A stretch of DNA of 64,000 nt from UBA6912 sp963792895 (GTDB lineage: Bacteria > Actinomycetota > Acidimicrobiia > Spongiisociales > UBA5794). The DNA lies in the NCBI GenBank assembly GCA_963792895.1, contig CAWBYA010000007.1, positions 62,001 to 126,000 on the forward strand. The letters are read 5' to 3'. The position numbers and the translations under genes are program-made. Under the pieces are notes generated by a model. It did no database searches and was not told where the DNA came from. It was given only the letters and a program-made list of their open reading frames with translations. Position 1 is the first letter of the stretch. Every line of letters starts with the position of its first letter. Below, piece after piece: positions 24,968 to 32,418 of this stretch.

Positions 24968-25453
24968 ATGATGTCAGGCAGTGAAACCCCCGTCCCCGCG
25001 ATCCTCCCCGACGGCGAAGCCGAAACCGTCGATTCCGACCAGGTGTTGCGCGACCTCATCGAGACCCTCGTCGACGGTGTGCGCGGATACCGCACAGCCG
25101 CCGACAAAGTCGATGGTGCCGAGCTCGCTGCGCTCATGCGCGCTCGAGGCGAGAAGCGCAGGGCTGTGGTCGAGGATCTCATGCGTGCCGCCGGCGGCCG
25201 CGACGTGGCCGACGATGTGGACTTCGATGGCACGGCAACGGGCGGGCTCCACCGTGGATGGATCACGATTCAGGGTGCAATCGCCGGCGACGGCGCAGTC
25301 GTGAAGTCTGCGATCACCGGGGAGGAACACGCCCTGGAGCAATGCGACGAGGCTCTTGGTGCGGGTGTGAGTCCGGAAGCGGCGACGGTCGTGCGCCGTG
25401 CTGCAGCCGACATTCGCCAAGCCATCGACTCTCTGACTCGTCGGGTGGCCTGA
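24968..25453 (+). CDS. PA2169-family (DUF2383) four-helix-bundle stress protein
   Basis: 161 residues from ATG 24968, preceded by GGGAG. The helical bundle reads DQVLRDLIETLVDGVRGY, then helices with LAALMRARGEKRRAVVEDL, the HRGWITIQGAIAG segment and EEHALEQCDEAL, which fits the ferritin-like PA2169/DUF2383 family. The function of the family is unclear; members are often found among envelope or oxidative-stress genes. A SigF-type promoter lies 37 bp upstream of the start and a strong terminator 14 bp after the stop, so it forms a single-gene stress unit. Confidence 0.83.
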   Translation: MMSGSETPVPAILPDGEAETVDSDQVLRDLIETLVDGVRGYRTAADKVDGAELAALMRARGEKRRAVVEDLMRAAGGRDVADDVDFDGTATGGLHRGWITIQGAIAGDGAVVKSAITGEEHALEQCDEALGAGVSPEAATVVRRAAADIRQAIDSLTRRVA

Positions 25454-25466
25454 CGCCACTCCGATT

Positions 25467-25507
25467 GCGACAAACGGCGGCTCGAGACCCCGGCCGCCGT
25501 TTGTCGC
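25467..25507 (+). terminator. Strong hairpin terminator
   Basis: A 15-bp perfect stem GCGACAAACGGCGGC (25467-25481) with 25493-25507 around an 11-nt loop, then GTTTCG. It separates the PA2169-family gene from the next SigF-type promoter 12 bp further on. Confidence 0.85.
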
Positions 25508-25519
25508 GTTTCGATGCAA

Positions 25520-25545
25520 GTTTGGGATGCGCGGCCACTGGGTAA
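25520..25545 (+). promoter_or_regulatory. SigF/SigB-type stress promoter for the small hydrophobic protein gene
   Basis: GTTT at 25520-25523, 16 nt, GGGTAA at 25540-25545. It has the same spacing as the other four copies and lies 27 bp before a small ORF with a strong AAGGAG. Confidence 0.8.
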
Positions 25546-25572
25546 GACTTTGTAGCCGATCAAAGGAGCAAC

Positions 25573-25719
25573 ATGGGCACCGCCCTCATCATTCTGCTGC
25601 TCGCGCTACTACTCGGTGGTGTCGGTCTCTTCGTCGAAGCGCTGCGCTGGGTGCTGATCGTTGCCCTGGTGCTGTTCGTCGTTGGAGCGCTCACCGGATG
25701 GCGCGGCAGGAGAACTTGA
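25573..25719 (+). CDS. Small hydrophobic membrane protein (48 residues)
   Basis: A 48-residue protein starting MGTALIILLLALLLGG, with two membrane stretches (residues 3-18 and 24-41) and a basic end GWRGRRT. AAGGAG at 25563-25568 is ideally placed before ATG 25573, and a SigF-type promoter lies directly upstream. It resembles the very short stress-induced hydrophobic proteins of low and high-GC Gram-positives (lmo0937-like), whose function is unknown. Confidence 0.8.
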   Translation: MGTALIILLLALLLGGVGLFVEALRWVLIVALVLFVVGALTGWRGRRT

Positions 25720-25774
25720 CGCACACCTGTGCGATTCCACCATCCGCTCGATCGCACCCGTTCCGCAGGCCCAC

Positions 25775-25806
25775 GACCCCAGGACCGCCCTCCCGGTCCT
25801 GGGGTC
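25775..25806. terminator. Hairpin between two stress genes
   Basis: A 12-bp perfect stem GACCCCAGGACC (25775-25786) with 25795-25806, loop 8 nt, no T tract. It could be a terminator or an mRNA stabilising or attenuating hairpin between the small hydrophobic gene and the next gene, which has no visible promoter of its own. Confidence 0.6.
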
Positions 25807-25884
25807 GCTGCGTCGCGAAGGCGATTTCGACGCCTCGCGGGGCGGTTGGGTCCGCGGCGGCGTCGAGACCAAAGGAGCCGGGTA

Positions 25885-26136
25885 ATGGCGAACGACCATG
25901 GGCCGAGGATCAAGGACGACGAGACATACGAAGCACTCCGTAGGGAGGGCTACACGAAGCACGCTGCCGCTCGGATCGCAAACGCCGGGGAGGAGGGGTC
26001 GAGGAAGGGCGGAACGCAACCGCCGTACGAGGAGTGGACTCGCGTTGAGCTCTACGATCGGGCGGCGGAGCTCGGCATCGACGGGCGGTCCTCGATGCGC
26101 AAGGCCGAGCTCATCAATGCCCTCCGCAGCCGCTGA
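25885..26136 (+). CDS. Small Rho-N/SAP-like domain protein
   Basis: 83-residue hydrophilic protein from ATG 25885 with AAAGGAG upstream. The N-terminal half (DDETYEALRREGYTKHAAARIANA) resembles the short DUF found in actinobacterial stress-type proteins. The second half (WTRVELYDRAAELGIDGRSSMRKAELINALR) is a Rho-N/SAP-type helix-extended-loop-helix motif that can contact nucleic acid. It may be transcribed together with the preceding SigF-dependent gene through the hairpin at 25775. The role is unknown. Confidence 0.8.
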   Translation: MANDHGPRIKDDETYEALRREGYTKHAAARIANAGEEGSRKGGTQPPYEEWTRVELYDRAAELGIDGRSSMRKAELINALRSR

Positions 26137-26427
26137 CCTCTGTGCCGGATGATGAGGAATCCGGGAGTCGGCGGCGTGTCGCCCTCCGCAAGCGTCGCGA
26201 TGACGTGAGCGATCGAGAGGAAGGCCCGGCACCGAGCGCCTCATCACAAGGAGGGGAGTAGGCGCGACGGCCATATCGATCCGACGGCCATATCGATCCG
26301 GGGGTCGGTGCCTGTGTCGTCGCCGCCCCCGTCGTATACCACCCCCGGCCCCGCAGACGGCCCCAACGCCTGAGAGCGGCAGGCCCCGAGTGGTGGACCC
26401 GCCGCTCTCTCGGTTGGCGATCTGCGG
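26137..26427. repeat. Gap with a 17-bp tandem duplication and a convergent terminator
   Basis: No gene is seen. GACGGCCATATCGATCC occurs twice back to back (26266-26282 and 26283-26299). GAGAGCGGC at 26371-26379 pairs with GCCGCTCTC at 26400-26408, a hairpin placed to end transcription of dps coming from the right. Confidence 0.7.
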
Positions 26428-26988
26428 TCAGGCGAGAGGATCGGCGACAGCTGCGGCGGCTGCGGCGTCCAACTCGGTGGTCTCGCCTGCAGTGGAGAGC
26501 TCGCCAGACGTGTTCTCGAGGTGGGCGCGCACGAACCACTGATAGAGCTCGAGCCTGCCTGCGTGCCCGGTGAGCAGGTCTGCAGTCACCGGATCCACCG
26601 CCTCAGAGGTGGCAATGGCTTTGCGGGTGCCGCCGATCACGCCGTCGTAGACCTTGTCGAGGGCACCCAGATGGGCCTGCACCACCGCGCGTCCAAGGCT
26701 GTAGTCGTCCCATGGGCGGCGCTTGACCAGCATGCCGGGGAGGCCGTTGGCCACGCCACCAAGCGTAGCGATGCGCTCGGCGATCTCATCGGCCATCTCC
26801 CGGACACCCTCGACCTGGTCGTCGAGCATCTCGTGAACGGCGATGAATCCCGGCCCCACGACGTTCCAGTGGACATGCTTCAGGGTGAGGGCCAGATCGA
26901 CCATCCCGTCGAGCCGGTCCTGGAGCTCGTCGATGAGCTGTCCTGCGGCCTCTGCGTCGATGCCAGTAGGGGCGAAACGGGTTTCCAC
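26428..26988 (-). CDS. dps: Dps-family DNA-protecting ferritin
   Basis: 186-residue Dps/miniferritin, which oxidises and stores iron and shields DNA during stress. The ferroxidase residues are in HVHWNVVGPGFIAVHEMLDDQVEGVREMADEIAERI (residues about 38-73), the signature of the family, and the four-helix bundle continues to residue 165. A longer Ala-rich tail (LDAAAAAAVADPLA) ends the protein. GTG 26988 follows AAGGAG. A SigF-type promoter is located on the same strand at 27046-27021, so expression is expected under general stress. Confidence 0.93.
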   Translation of the reverse strand: METRFAPTGIDAEAAGQLIDELQDRLDGMVDLALTLKHVHWNVVGPGFIAVHEMLDDQVEGVREMADEIAERIATLGGVANGLPGMLVKRRPWDDYSLGRAVVQAHLGALDKVYDGVIGGTRKAIATSEAVDPVTADLLTGHAGRLELYQWFVRAHLENTSGELSTAGETTELDAAAAAAVADPLA

Positions 26989-27020
26989 GCTTTCTCCTTC
27001 TTGTGTGCGTACCGCGGTTC

Positions 27021-27046
27021 ATACCCGCGCAGCTGCGACTCCAAAC
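27021..27046 (-). promoter_or_regulatory. SigF/SigB-type stress promoter for dps
   Basis: On the minus strand GTTT (27046-27043), 16 nt, GGGTAT (27026-27021), the best match to the consensus among the five copies. It lies 32 bp before the dps start. Confidence 0.82.
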
Positions 27047-27112
27047 GTCGGCCGGGCGCGCCTTGGATGGCGGGGATGGGGAGAACCGTGATGGCGCAGA
27101 GGTTCCGGGCGG

Positions 27113-28069
27113 TCAGCTGTCTGTGGCGGTGGGGAGGTAGCGGTGGCCGGGGCGATCACCCGAGAGATCGGGTGTCCCCAGCTCGACGATGACGCGGCAC
27201 TGGTGGTCGCCGACGGCGATCCGCTCCTCAAGCAGGACGGTTGCTCCCGGTCCGTTCTCGGCGGCGATGCCACCGAACACACTCGAGGTCATGCGGCACA
27301 ACGCAGGAGCGCGTTGCACCGCTTCGCCGAAGGGGCACTTGCGGTTGGCCAAGACGATCCGATTGGGTGTCACTTCGAGCGGATAGAAGTCTCCGTCGAT
27401 GGCGTGCTTGAGTCGCACGAAGCATGCGGCGAGCTGGTCAGGCGTGAGTGGCCCCTCGACCTCGCGGGCCATCCGGTACTCGGCCTCCATCTGGGCGCCG
27501 ATGTCGATTCCGACCTGGGCCACGAGCGACTCTGCGGCAGCTGGGCCATCTCGTCTCTCGACTTCCTGGGCCAACTGGACGACGAGGGCGCGCAGGAACG
27601 TTTGTCGGTCGAAGCCGTCGGCCGTCGCCTCGGCCAGGTCGGGGAGCGCGCCACCACCTCGTCGAGGCGGATCGATGCTCACGTCGAACGGTCTGCGCAC
27701 CGCCAGCTCGGCCTCGACCCGGGAGCCGCCCGATTGGCGTGCCTTCACAGCGAGGTGTTTCGCCAGGCTCGCCGCAATGGCCAAACCTCTTCCGCGAATC
27801 GCTGTGGGTGACGGCTCAGGGACGTCCTCGAGGCGGAACCCGGGTCCCATGTCGGCGATGCTGACAATGGGGGAGGCGCCCGACCAATCGACGGAAACCC
27901 ACACCGGGCCGCCGCTGTGCTCAACGGCGTTGTTCAGCAGCTCGGCGAAGGCAAGTGTCGCCCCGGCAACGTCCTGGTCGGGAGAGGCGTGTCGAGCCAG
28001 GTGGTCGGCGAATTCGCGGCGCAGATCGCCGACGTGCGCCGGGTCGGGAGAGTCGAGAAACCAATCCAT
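27113..28069 (-). CDS. GHKL ATP-binding protein fused to a MetOD1-type sensor domain
   Basis: 318 residues. Residues 1-125 form an RsbW-like HATPase with an intact N box (FAELLNNAVEH) and G1 box (IADMGPGF). Residues about 150-310 resemble the methanogen output domain 1: FLRALVVQLAQEVE, then ANRKCPFGEAVQRAPALCRMTSSVFGGIAA and a final beta hairpin. The cysteines in CPFG and ALC suggest a metal or redox site, but that is inference. Lying between dps and the sigF group, it is a good candidate for an ATP-dependent kinase or switch feeding into SigF. No SigF-type promoter is seen in front of it. Confidence 0.78.
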   Translation of the reverse strand: MDWFLDSPDPAHVGDLRREFADHLARHASPDQDVAGATLAFAELLNNAVEHSGGPVWVSVDWSGASPIVSIADMGPGFRLEDVPEPSPTAIRGRGLAIAASLAKHLAVKARQSGGSRVEAELAVRRPFDVSIDPPRRGGGALPDLAEATADGFDRQTFLRALVVQLAQEVERRDGPAAAESLVAQVGIDIGAQMEAEYRMAREVEGPLTPDQLAACFVRLKHAIDGDFYPLEVTPNRIVLANRKCPFGEAVQRAPALCRMTSSVFGGIAAENGPGATVLLEERIAVGDHQCRVIVELGTPDLSGDRPGHRYLPTATDS

Positions 28070-28405
28070 CAGAGGGAGTGTATGGGAGGACCGGCGGTTG
28101 AGGGTCCATCGTCGTACCGCGCCGGCGTGCGCATCCCGGTCGACGCGGTGCGATCGAGCGGAACGGGCACCGGCGCACGACGAGATCGCCCTGCACGCAG
28201 GTGAGGGCCAATCACGAGTTCATTGAGGCAAACGCCCATGGTGTTCTCCAGCCGGTGCGGGTGTGTCGCCTTCGTTCTACCCCAGTCCGCCCGATCTCAA
28301 CCGTCGTGCCGCCGCGGCTGCCCCCCGCCTTCGCACATCATGTTTGGCGGGCTCTCCGATCGGGTAGGCGGCGGGCGAACGAATCGCATCCATCAAGGAG
28401 AGATC
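28070..28405. other. Intergenic region between divergent stress genes
   Basis: 336 bp without a convincing gene. Its right end holds the SigF-type promoter at 28342-28367; the rest shows no recognisable feature. Confidence 0.6.
28342..28367 (+). promoter_or_regulatory. SigF/SigB-type stress promoter for the GlsB-family gene
   Basis: GTTT at 28342-28345, 16 nt, GGGTAG at 28362-28367, followed 38 bp later by the ATG of the GlsB/YeaQ/YmgE gene. Confidence 0.8.
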
Positions 28406-28666
28406 ATGGGTATTTTCATCTGGCTCTTGGTCGGGTTGCTGGCCGGCCTCATCGCTCGGCTCCTCGTCCCCGGCGCCGACCCGATGGGCATGCTCGGCAC
28501 GATGGTGCTCGGCCTGGTCGGGTCATTCGTCGGAGGATTCCTCGCCAACCTCGCGTTCGAGGGCGACTTCGACATCGCGGCCTCTGGTTTGATCGGCTCG
28601 ATCGTCGGCTCGATCGTCGTCCTGCTCATCTACAGGTCGACCCGTCGGAACGTCGCGGCCGTCTGA
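28406..28666 (+). CDS. GlsB/YeaQ/YmgE-family membrane stress protein
   Basis: 86 residues from ATG 28406 with AAGGAG at 28395-28400. Three membrane segments in the family pattern: IFIWLLVGLLAGLIARLLVPG, then GMLGTMVLGLVGSFVGGFLAN, and ASGLIGSIVGSIVVLLIY, with conserved glycines and the PGADPMG loop. The family was formerly called transglycosylase-associated; its members are stress-induced in many bacteria. Directly controlled by a SigF-type promoter here. Confidence 0.9.
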   Translation: MGIFIWLLVGLLAGLIARLLVPGADPMGMLGTMVLGLVGSFVGGFLANLAFEGDFDIAASGLIGSIVGSIVVLLIYRSTRRNVAAV

Positions 28667-28716
28667 ACCCGCTACTCCGCCCCACCGGAGGCCCATTCGC
28701 CCAGAGGGCCTCGCTC

Positions 28717-28745
28717 AGAAGGACCGGCCTCGCGCCGGCCCTTCT
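28717..28745. terminator. Bidirectional terminator
   Basis: AGAAGGACCGGC (28717-28728) pairs with GCCGGCCCTTCT (28734-28745), one mismatch, loop 5 nt. It lies between the convergent GlsB-family and sigF genes. Confidence 0.75.
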
Positions 28746-28746
28746 G

Positions 28747-29526
28747 TCATTGGTGCGGTTGTTCGCCGGCAAGTGATTCCCTGAGGTGTTGGAGCGACCG
28801 GCGCAGGAGCCGCGACACGTGCATTTGCGAGATCCCGATCTGTTCCGCGATCTCAGACTGCGTCAACCCATCGAAGAAACGTAGGTACAAGATGAGTCTC
28901 TCGCGCTCGGGGAGCTGCCTGACGTGGCCTGCAACCGTCACGCGATCGTGCGCCGACTCGAGCCTGTCGTCGATGACGGACAGCATGTCGCCGACCGTCG
29001 CGGACCCTTCGTCGCTCCCGAGCGGTTGGTCGAGCGACCCCGAGGTGTAGGCACCGCCGGCATCCATTGCCTCGAGCACATCCTCGGCGGTGACCCCCAT
29101 CTCGCGTGCGATCTCGGCGACCGTTGGCGACCTGCCGGTGCGTTGGGCGAGCACCGCAGCGGTTCTCGACGACTCGAGCCACCGCTCCTGCAAAGACCTC
29201 GGCACTCGCACCGACCACGTCTTGTCGCGCAGGTGGCGCCGCAACTCCCCGAGGATCGTGACGGTTGCAAACGTGGAGAACTTCACCGCTCTGTCGGAAT
29301 CGAAACGCGTGATCGCCTGTAGGAGGCCCATTGCGGCAACTTGCTTCAGATCGTCGATGGGCTCGCCGCGTCCCCGGTACCGGAATGCCAAGCGTTCGGC
29401 GAGCGGTGTGTACCGCAGGACGAGTTGCCGTTTCGCGCCCTCGTCCTCGCGATGTGAGAACAGCACGGCCTCTGGCGTTTCCGCATCGAACGCCGTCATC
29501 GAGGGCAGTGCCGAAGGGTCACCCAC
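28747..29526 (-). CDS. sigF: General-stress RNA polymerase sigma factor (SigF/SigB subfamily)
   Basis: 259-residue sigma-70 of the SigB/SigF/SigG type. Region 2 is seen in YRGRGEPIDDLKQVAAMGLLQAITRFD and VKFSTFATVTILGELRRHLRD, region 3 in VPRSLQERWLESSRTAAVL, and region 4 in LPERERLILYLRFFDGLTQSEIAEQIGISQMHVSRLL. GTG 29526 lies 28 bp downstream of an RsbW-like gene, the classical rsbW-sigF order. The five GTTT-N16-GGGTA promoters in the surrounding 6 kb are the motif expected for this sigma class, so this protein is the probable master of the island. Confidence 0.93.
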   Translation of the reverse strand: MGDPSALPSMTAFDAETPEAVLFSHREDEGAKRQLVLRYTPLAERLAFRYRGRGEPIDDLKQVAAMGLLQAITRFDSDRAVKFSTFATVTILGELRRHLRDKTWSVRVPRSLQERWLESSRTAAVLAQRTGRSPTVAEIAREMGVTAEDVLEAMDAGGAYTSGSLDQPLGSDEGSATVGDMLSVIDDRLESAHDRVTVAGHVRQLPERERLILYLRFFDGLTQSEIAEQIGISQMHVSRLLRRSLQHLRESLAGEQPHQ

Positions 29527-29554
29527 ACAGGGACGGCGGAGTGCGGCTCCCTAC

Positions 29555-29932
29555 TCATCGCTTGGCTGCAGCGACGACGGGGATGACGAGCGTGTCGCTT
29601 TCGGCATCGATGCGCATGTCTGCGAAGAGCGTCGCGATGATGTCTGCCGGCCGTGGGTCGTCCCTCTCGAGGTCTTCCGCCGTCAGCGGCGCGACCGACA
29701 TCTGGACGGCGTCCCGCCAGGTCTCGATCTCGACGATCACGAGATCTTGCTGCCCCTTTGCGACTATCGCCGTAGCGGCTTCAGACACGGCGATCTTGAG
29801 ATCGCCGATGATCTCTTCGGAGAGTCCAAGCACACGTGCCGTCGTCCCGACGAACAGGCGGAGCGTCGCCACCTGGGAGGCTTCCGCGCCCATCTCCAGA
29901 CGGTACGTGCCGCGACGATTGGGATCACTCAT
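29555..29932 (-). CDS. rsbW: RsbW-like anti-sigma factor with degenerate ATP site
   Basis: 125 residues from ATG 29932, just upstream of sigF. The HATPase fold is seen in VATLRLFVGTTARVLGLSEE and DLKIAVSEAATAIV. The N-box asparagine of normal RsbW (SEACTNAV) is replaced by alanine, and no DxGxG motif follows (the region reads SVAPLTAED). It probably still binds SigF but may not phosphorylate a partner. No RsbV-type anti-anti-sigma gene is visible in the window. Its placement makes an anti-SigF role likely; this is inferred, not shown. Confidence 0.8.
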   Translation of the reverse strand: MSDPNRRGTYRLEMGAEASQVATLRLFVGTTARVLGLSEEIIGDLKIAVSEAATAIVAKGQQDLVIVEIETWRDAVQMSVAPLTAEDLERDDPRPADIIATLFADMRIDAESDTLVIPVVAAAKR

Positions 29933-30002
29933 GGGTCGGCCGGCATGGTCGCGCGATATCGGGTCACTCGGCGGAATGGTACTGCGAGAGAGTCTCCGTA
30001 GT

Positions 30003-30386
30003 ATGCGTGTCGTGATCCCATCTCCCGTCCTCGCCACCGTGCCTGCCGATCCGAAGAACGCACGTATTCTGCGGATGGTGGCGAGCGCAGTTGCGTCGGG
30101 GGTTGGCCTCGGGATGGACCGCCTCGAGGACCTCGCACTGGCAATCGACGAGGCGAGCGGGGTGCTGCTCGGAGTAGCGGGTACGACGTCGCTCGAGTGC
30201 GCGATCACGCCTGTTGGCGACGGCGTCGAGGTGCGAGTCCGGAGTGTCGGTGGGCGCGGCGCTGCGTGGCCGCTCCCGAGCTGGAGTGACTCGCTCGAGC
30301 GGCTCGTCCTCACCAGCGTCACGGATGCCGTCGAGCCGATGCTCGACGCCGGCGAACCTTCCATCAGGTTCACCATCTCCGCCTGA
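30003..30386 (+). CDS. Second RsbW-like protein, ATP site degenerate
   Basis: 127 residues from ATG 30003, divergent from the first RsbW-like gene with 70 bp between them. It follows the RsbW pattern, with ARILRMVASAVASGVGLGMDRLEDLALAIDEASGVLLGV, but the N-box asparagine is missing and there is no G1 box. It may be a partner or competitor of the other protein in sensing or in holding SigF. It is followed after 16 bp by the SigF-type promoter of csbD. The start has no clear ribosome-binding site, so a leaderless message is possible. Confidence 0.68.
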   Translation: MRVVIPSPVLATVPADPKNARILRMVASAVASGVGLGMDRLEDLALAIDEASGVLLGVAGTTSLECAITPVGDGVEVRVRSVGGRGAAWPLPSWSDSLERLVLTSVTDAVEPMLDAGEPSIRFTISA

Positions 30387-30402
30387 CTCCTTGCCATCGC
30401 AT

Positions 30403-30428
30403 GTTTCAGTCGATCGTCGACCGGGTAG
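30403..30428 (+). promoter_or_regulatory. SigF/SigB-type stress promoter for csbD
   Basis: GTTT at 30403-30406, 16 nt, GGGTAG at 30423-30428, 60 bp before the csbD start. Confidence 0.8.
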
Positions 30429-30488
30429 GTCTCACCTATCCCCATCGACTCGATCACCGAGTCGGCATTCGATCAAAAGGAGGTCGAC

Positions 30489-30701
30489 ATGGGTGCGACA
30501 TACGACTGGAACGACAAGTTGGCAGACTCAGGACGCTGGGATCAGGTCCGCGGCAAGATCCGCGAGGAGTGGGCCGACGTCACCGACCAGGACCTCGAGC
30601 AGGTTCGCGGCAACTTCGAGCAACTCGTCGGCAAGATCAAGGAGAAGACCGGCGAGACCGCCGACGCCATTCAGCGCAAGCTCGCGTCCTGGGCGGCCTG
30701 A
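30489..30701 (+). CDS. csbD: CsbD-family stress protein
   Basis: 70 residues, hydrophilic and helical: WDQVRGKIREEWADVTDQDLEQ, then VRGNFEQLVGKIKEKTGETADAIQRKL, the standard CsbD fold and length. CsbD is a classic SigB-dependent protein in Bacillus with unknown function. AAAAGGAGG lies just ahead of ATG 30489, an excellent ribosome-binding site, and a SigF-type promoter stands 60 bp upstream. A weak 7-bp hairpin (CGCCGGG/CCCGGCG) follows near 30721-30750. Confidence 0.93.
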   Translation: MGATYDWNDKLADSGRWDQVRGKIREEWADVTDQDLEQVRGNFEQLVGKIKEKTGETADAIQRKLASWAA

Positions 30702-30762
30702 CATTCAGATTCAGCGTGGCGCCGGGTGCTGCACAAGCGGTGCCCGGCGTCGCCGCGCTGCG

Positions 30763-31143
30763 TCAGACGGCGATCGTGGCCGTGAGATAGTCCGTGACGG
30801 CAATGGTCGCGAGCGACGCACGAATCCACTCCGGCACCGGTGCGCTCAGCTCTGGGCCGCCGAGCTTCGGCTCCGTGAGCTCGTAGCTGCGGCCCTTGTA
30901 CACGAGCCGGCACCTCCCGGCTGCGAGCACGTTTCGGACCCAATCGACATCGCTTCCGTACACGAGGGCGAACGTGAACGTGTCAACGCTCCGAAATGCC
31001 ATGACCGGCGTCCGGTAGCGCTGCCCGCTCTTGCGCCCGTCGTGCTCGATGACGGCAAGAGGTCGCAGACGGCGTGCCGCAGGCTCGATGACCGGGTTGG
31101 TGACGACACGGTTGAGGCGGCCAAGCGCCTTGGGGAAGGGCAC
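30763..31143 (-). CDS. Deazaflavin (F420)-dependent nitroreductase-family protein
   Basis: 126 residues of the Ddn/DUF385 family: a split beta-barrel with the substrate/F420 motif HDGRKSGQRYRTPVMAF near residue 34-50, DWVRNVLAAGRCRL near residue 67-80 and a PELSAPVPEWIRASLA C-terminal region. Relatives use the deazaflavin F420, common in actinobacteria, for quinone or nitro reduction. It starts 2 bp after the acyl-CoA dehydrogenase stop on the same strand, so the two are one operon. Confidence 0.85.
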   Translation of the reverse strand: MPFPKALGRLNRVVTNPVIEPAARRLRPLAVIEHDGRKSGQRYRTPVMAFRSVDTFTFALVYGSDVDWVRNVLAAGRCRLVYKGRSYELTEPKLGGPELSAPVPEWIRASLATIAVTDYLTATIAV

Positions 31144-31145
31144 CG

Positions 31146-32345
31146 TCAGTTCCTCGGTACCTTGGTCCAGGGAAGGTCCTTGTCGACTCGGGGCTCGCCC
31201 GGGAGCCCGAGGACACGTTCGCCCAGGATGTTCTTCATGATCTCAGACGTTCCACCCTCGATCGAGTTCGCTCGCACCCGGAGGAAGCGACGTCGCACGT
31301 CCTCCGGCATCTCCTCGGGTGTGAGTGGTTGGATGAACTCGTAGGTGTCGTACAACATGCCGGCCGGCCCCATCAGCTCCGTGGCGAGCTCGTAGATCCG
31401 CTTGTTCAGCTCGGCATACACGAGCTTGGCCGTCGACCCTTCCGGCCCTGGCGTGCCGGAGGTCCGGTTCTCGTAGGCCCGATGGTTGGTGAGGCGTGCA
31501 GCCTCGGCCTCGACCCACAGCTTCATCACCCGGTCGCGGTCCTCCTCGGTGCCGCCGTGTTCCCGCCACACTGCGAGCAAATCGCTGATAGCTCCCGAGT
31601 TGCGCGGGCTGGGATTGCCGCCAATCGCCACGCGCTCGTTCATCAGCGTGGTCAGTGCCACCTTCCACCCGTCGCCGCGATCACTGATGCGCTGCGAGTC
31701 GGGGATGCGGACGTCGGTCATGTAGACCTCGTTGAACTCTGCCTCACCGGTGATCTGACGAAGCGGCCGCACCTCGACACCTTCAGCCTTCATGTCCATC
31801 AGGAAGTAGGTCATTCCCTGGTGCTTGGGCAGATCCGGATCGGTACGGGCCACCAGCATGCCCCACTTGGCGACGTGGGCAACGGTGGTCCACACCTTCT
31901 GGCCGTTGACGACCCATTCCTCGCCGTCCTGGAGCGCACGGGTTGCGAGACCGGCGACGTCGCTCCCCGCTCCGGGCTCGGAGAACAACTGGCACCAGAC
32001 CTCGGCACCGGTGAAGAGCGGCTTGAGGTGCCGTTGCTTCTGCTCTTCCGTACCGTGGGCGTTCAACATCGGTGCGCCCATGCCGTGACCGATGACGTGG
32101 AAGAACGATGGGCGATGCTCGGTCTCCGCATCGAGTCGGGTGTCGATGACCTCTTGGAGCCTGGGCGAGAGACCCAGTCCTCCGTGACCCACCGGGAAGT
32201 GCACCCATGCGAGGCCCATGTCGAACTGGGCGCCCATGAATTCGTCGCGGTCGCCGTGGGGATCGTGCTCGGCGAGGAGGCGGTCGACGAGCTCGAGGAC
32301 GTGAACCTCGTCACTCGTGGTGCCGGGGTCAACAATCTGCGTCAC
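31146..32345 (-). CDS. Acyl-CoA dehydrogenase
   Basis: 399-residue flavoprotein. FAD and substrate motifs are visible: MGAPMLNAHGTEEQKQRHL, QLFSEPGAGSDVAGLATRA, the VWTTVAHVAKWGMLVART strand, and the C-terminal SIEGGTSEIMKNIL close to the FAD-binding end. The catalytic glutamate cannot be placed with certainty from sequence alone. GTG 32345 with GGAG upstream is preferred to the longer frame from 32408. The exact acyl substrate is unknown; the closest type is the long acyl/steroid FadE group of actinobacteria, which is inference. Confidence 0.9.
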   Translation of the reverse strand: MTQIVDPGTTSDEVHVLELVDRLLAEHDPHGDRDEFMGAQFDMGLAWVHFPVGHGGLGLSPRLQEVIDTRLDAETEHRPSFFHVIGHGMGAPMLNAHGTEEQKQRHLKPLFTGAEVWCQLFSEPGAGSDVAGLATRALQDGEEWVVNGQKVWTTVAHVAKWGMLVARTDPDLPKHQGMTYFLMDMKAEGVEVRPLRQITGEAEFNEVYMTDVRIPDSQRISDRGDGWKVALTTLMNERVAIGGNPSPRNSGAISDLLAVWREHGGTEEDRDRVMKLWVEAEAARLTNHRAYENRTSGTPGPEGSTAKLVYAELNKRIYELATELMGPAGMLYDTYEFIQPLTPEEMPEDVRRRFLRVRANSIEGGTSEIMKNILGERVLGLPGEPRVDKDLPWTKVPRN

Positions 32346-32418
32346 GACGGCCTCCTGGGCATCCAGCGTTCGTGGTGCGAACGGTAGTACGGGGCGACGC
32401 CCTTCCACTCAGCGGTGC

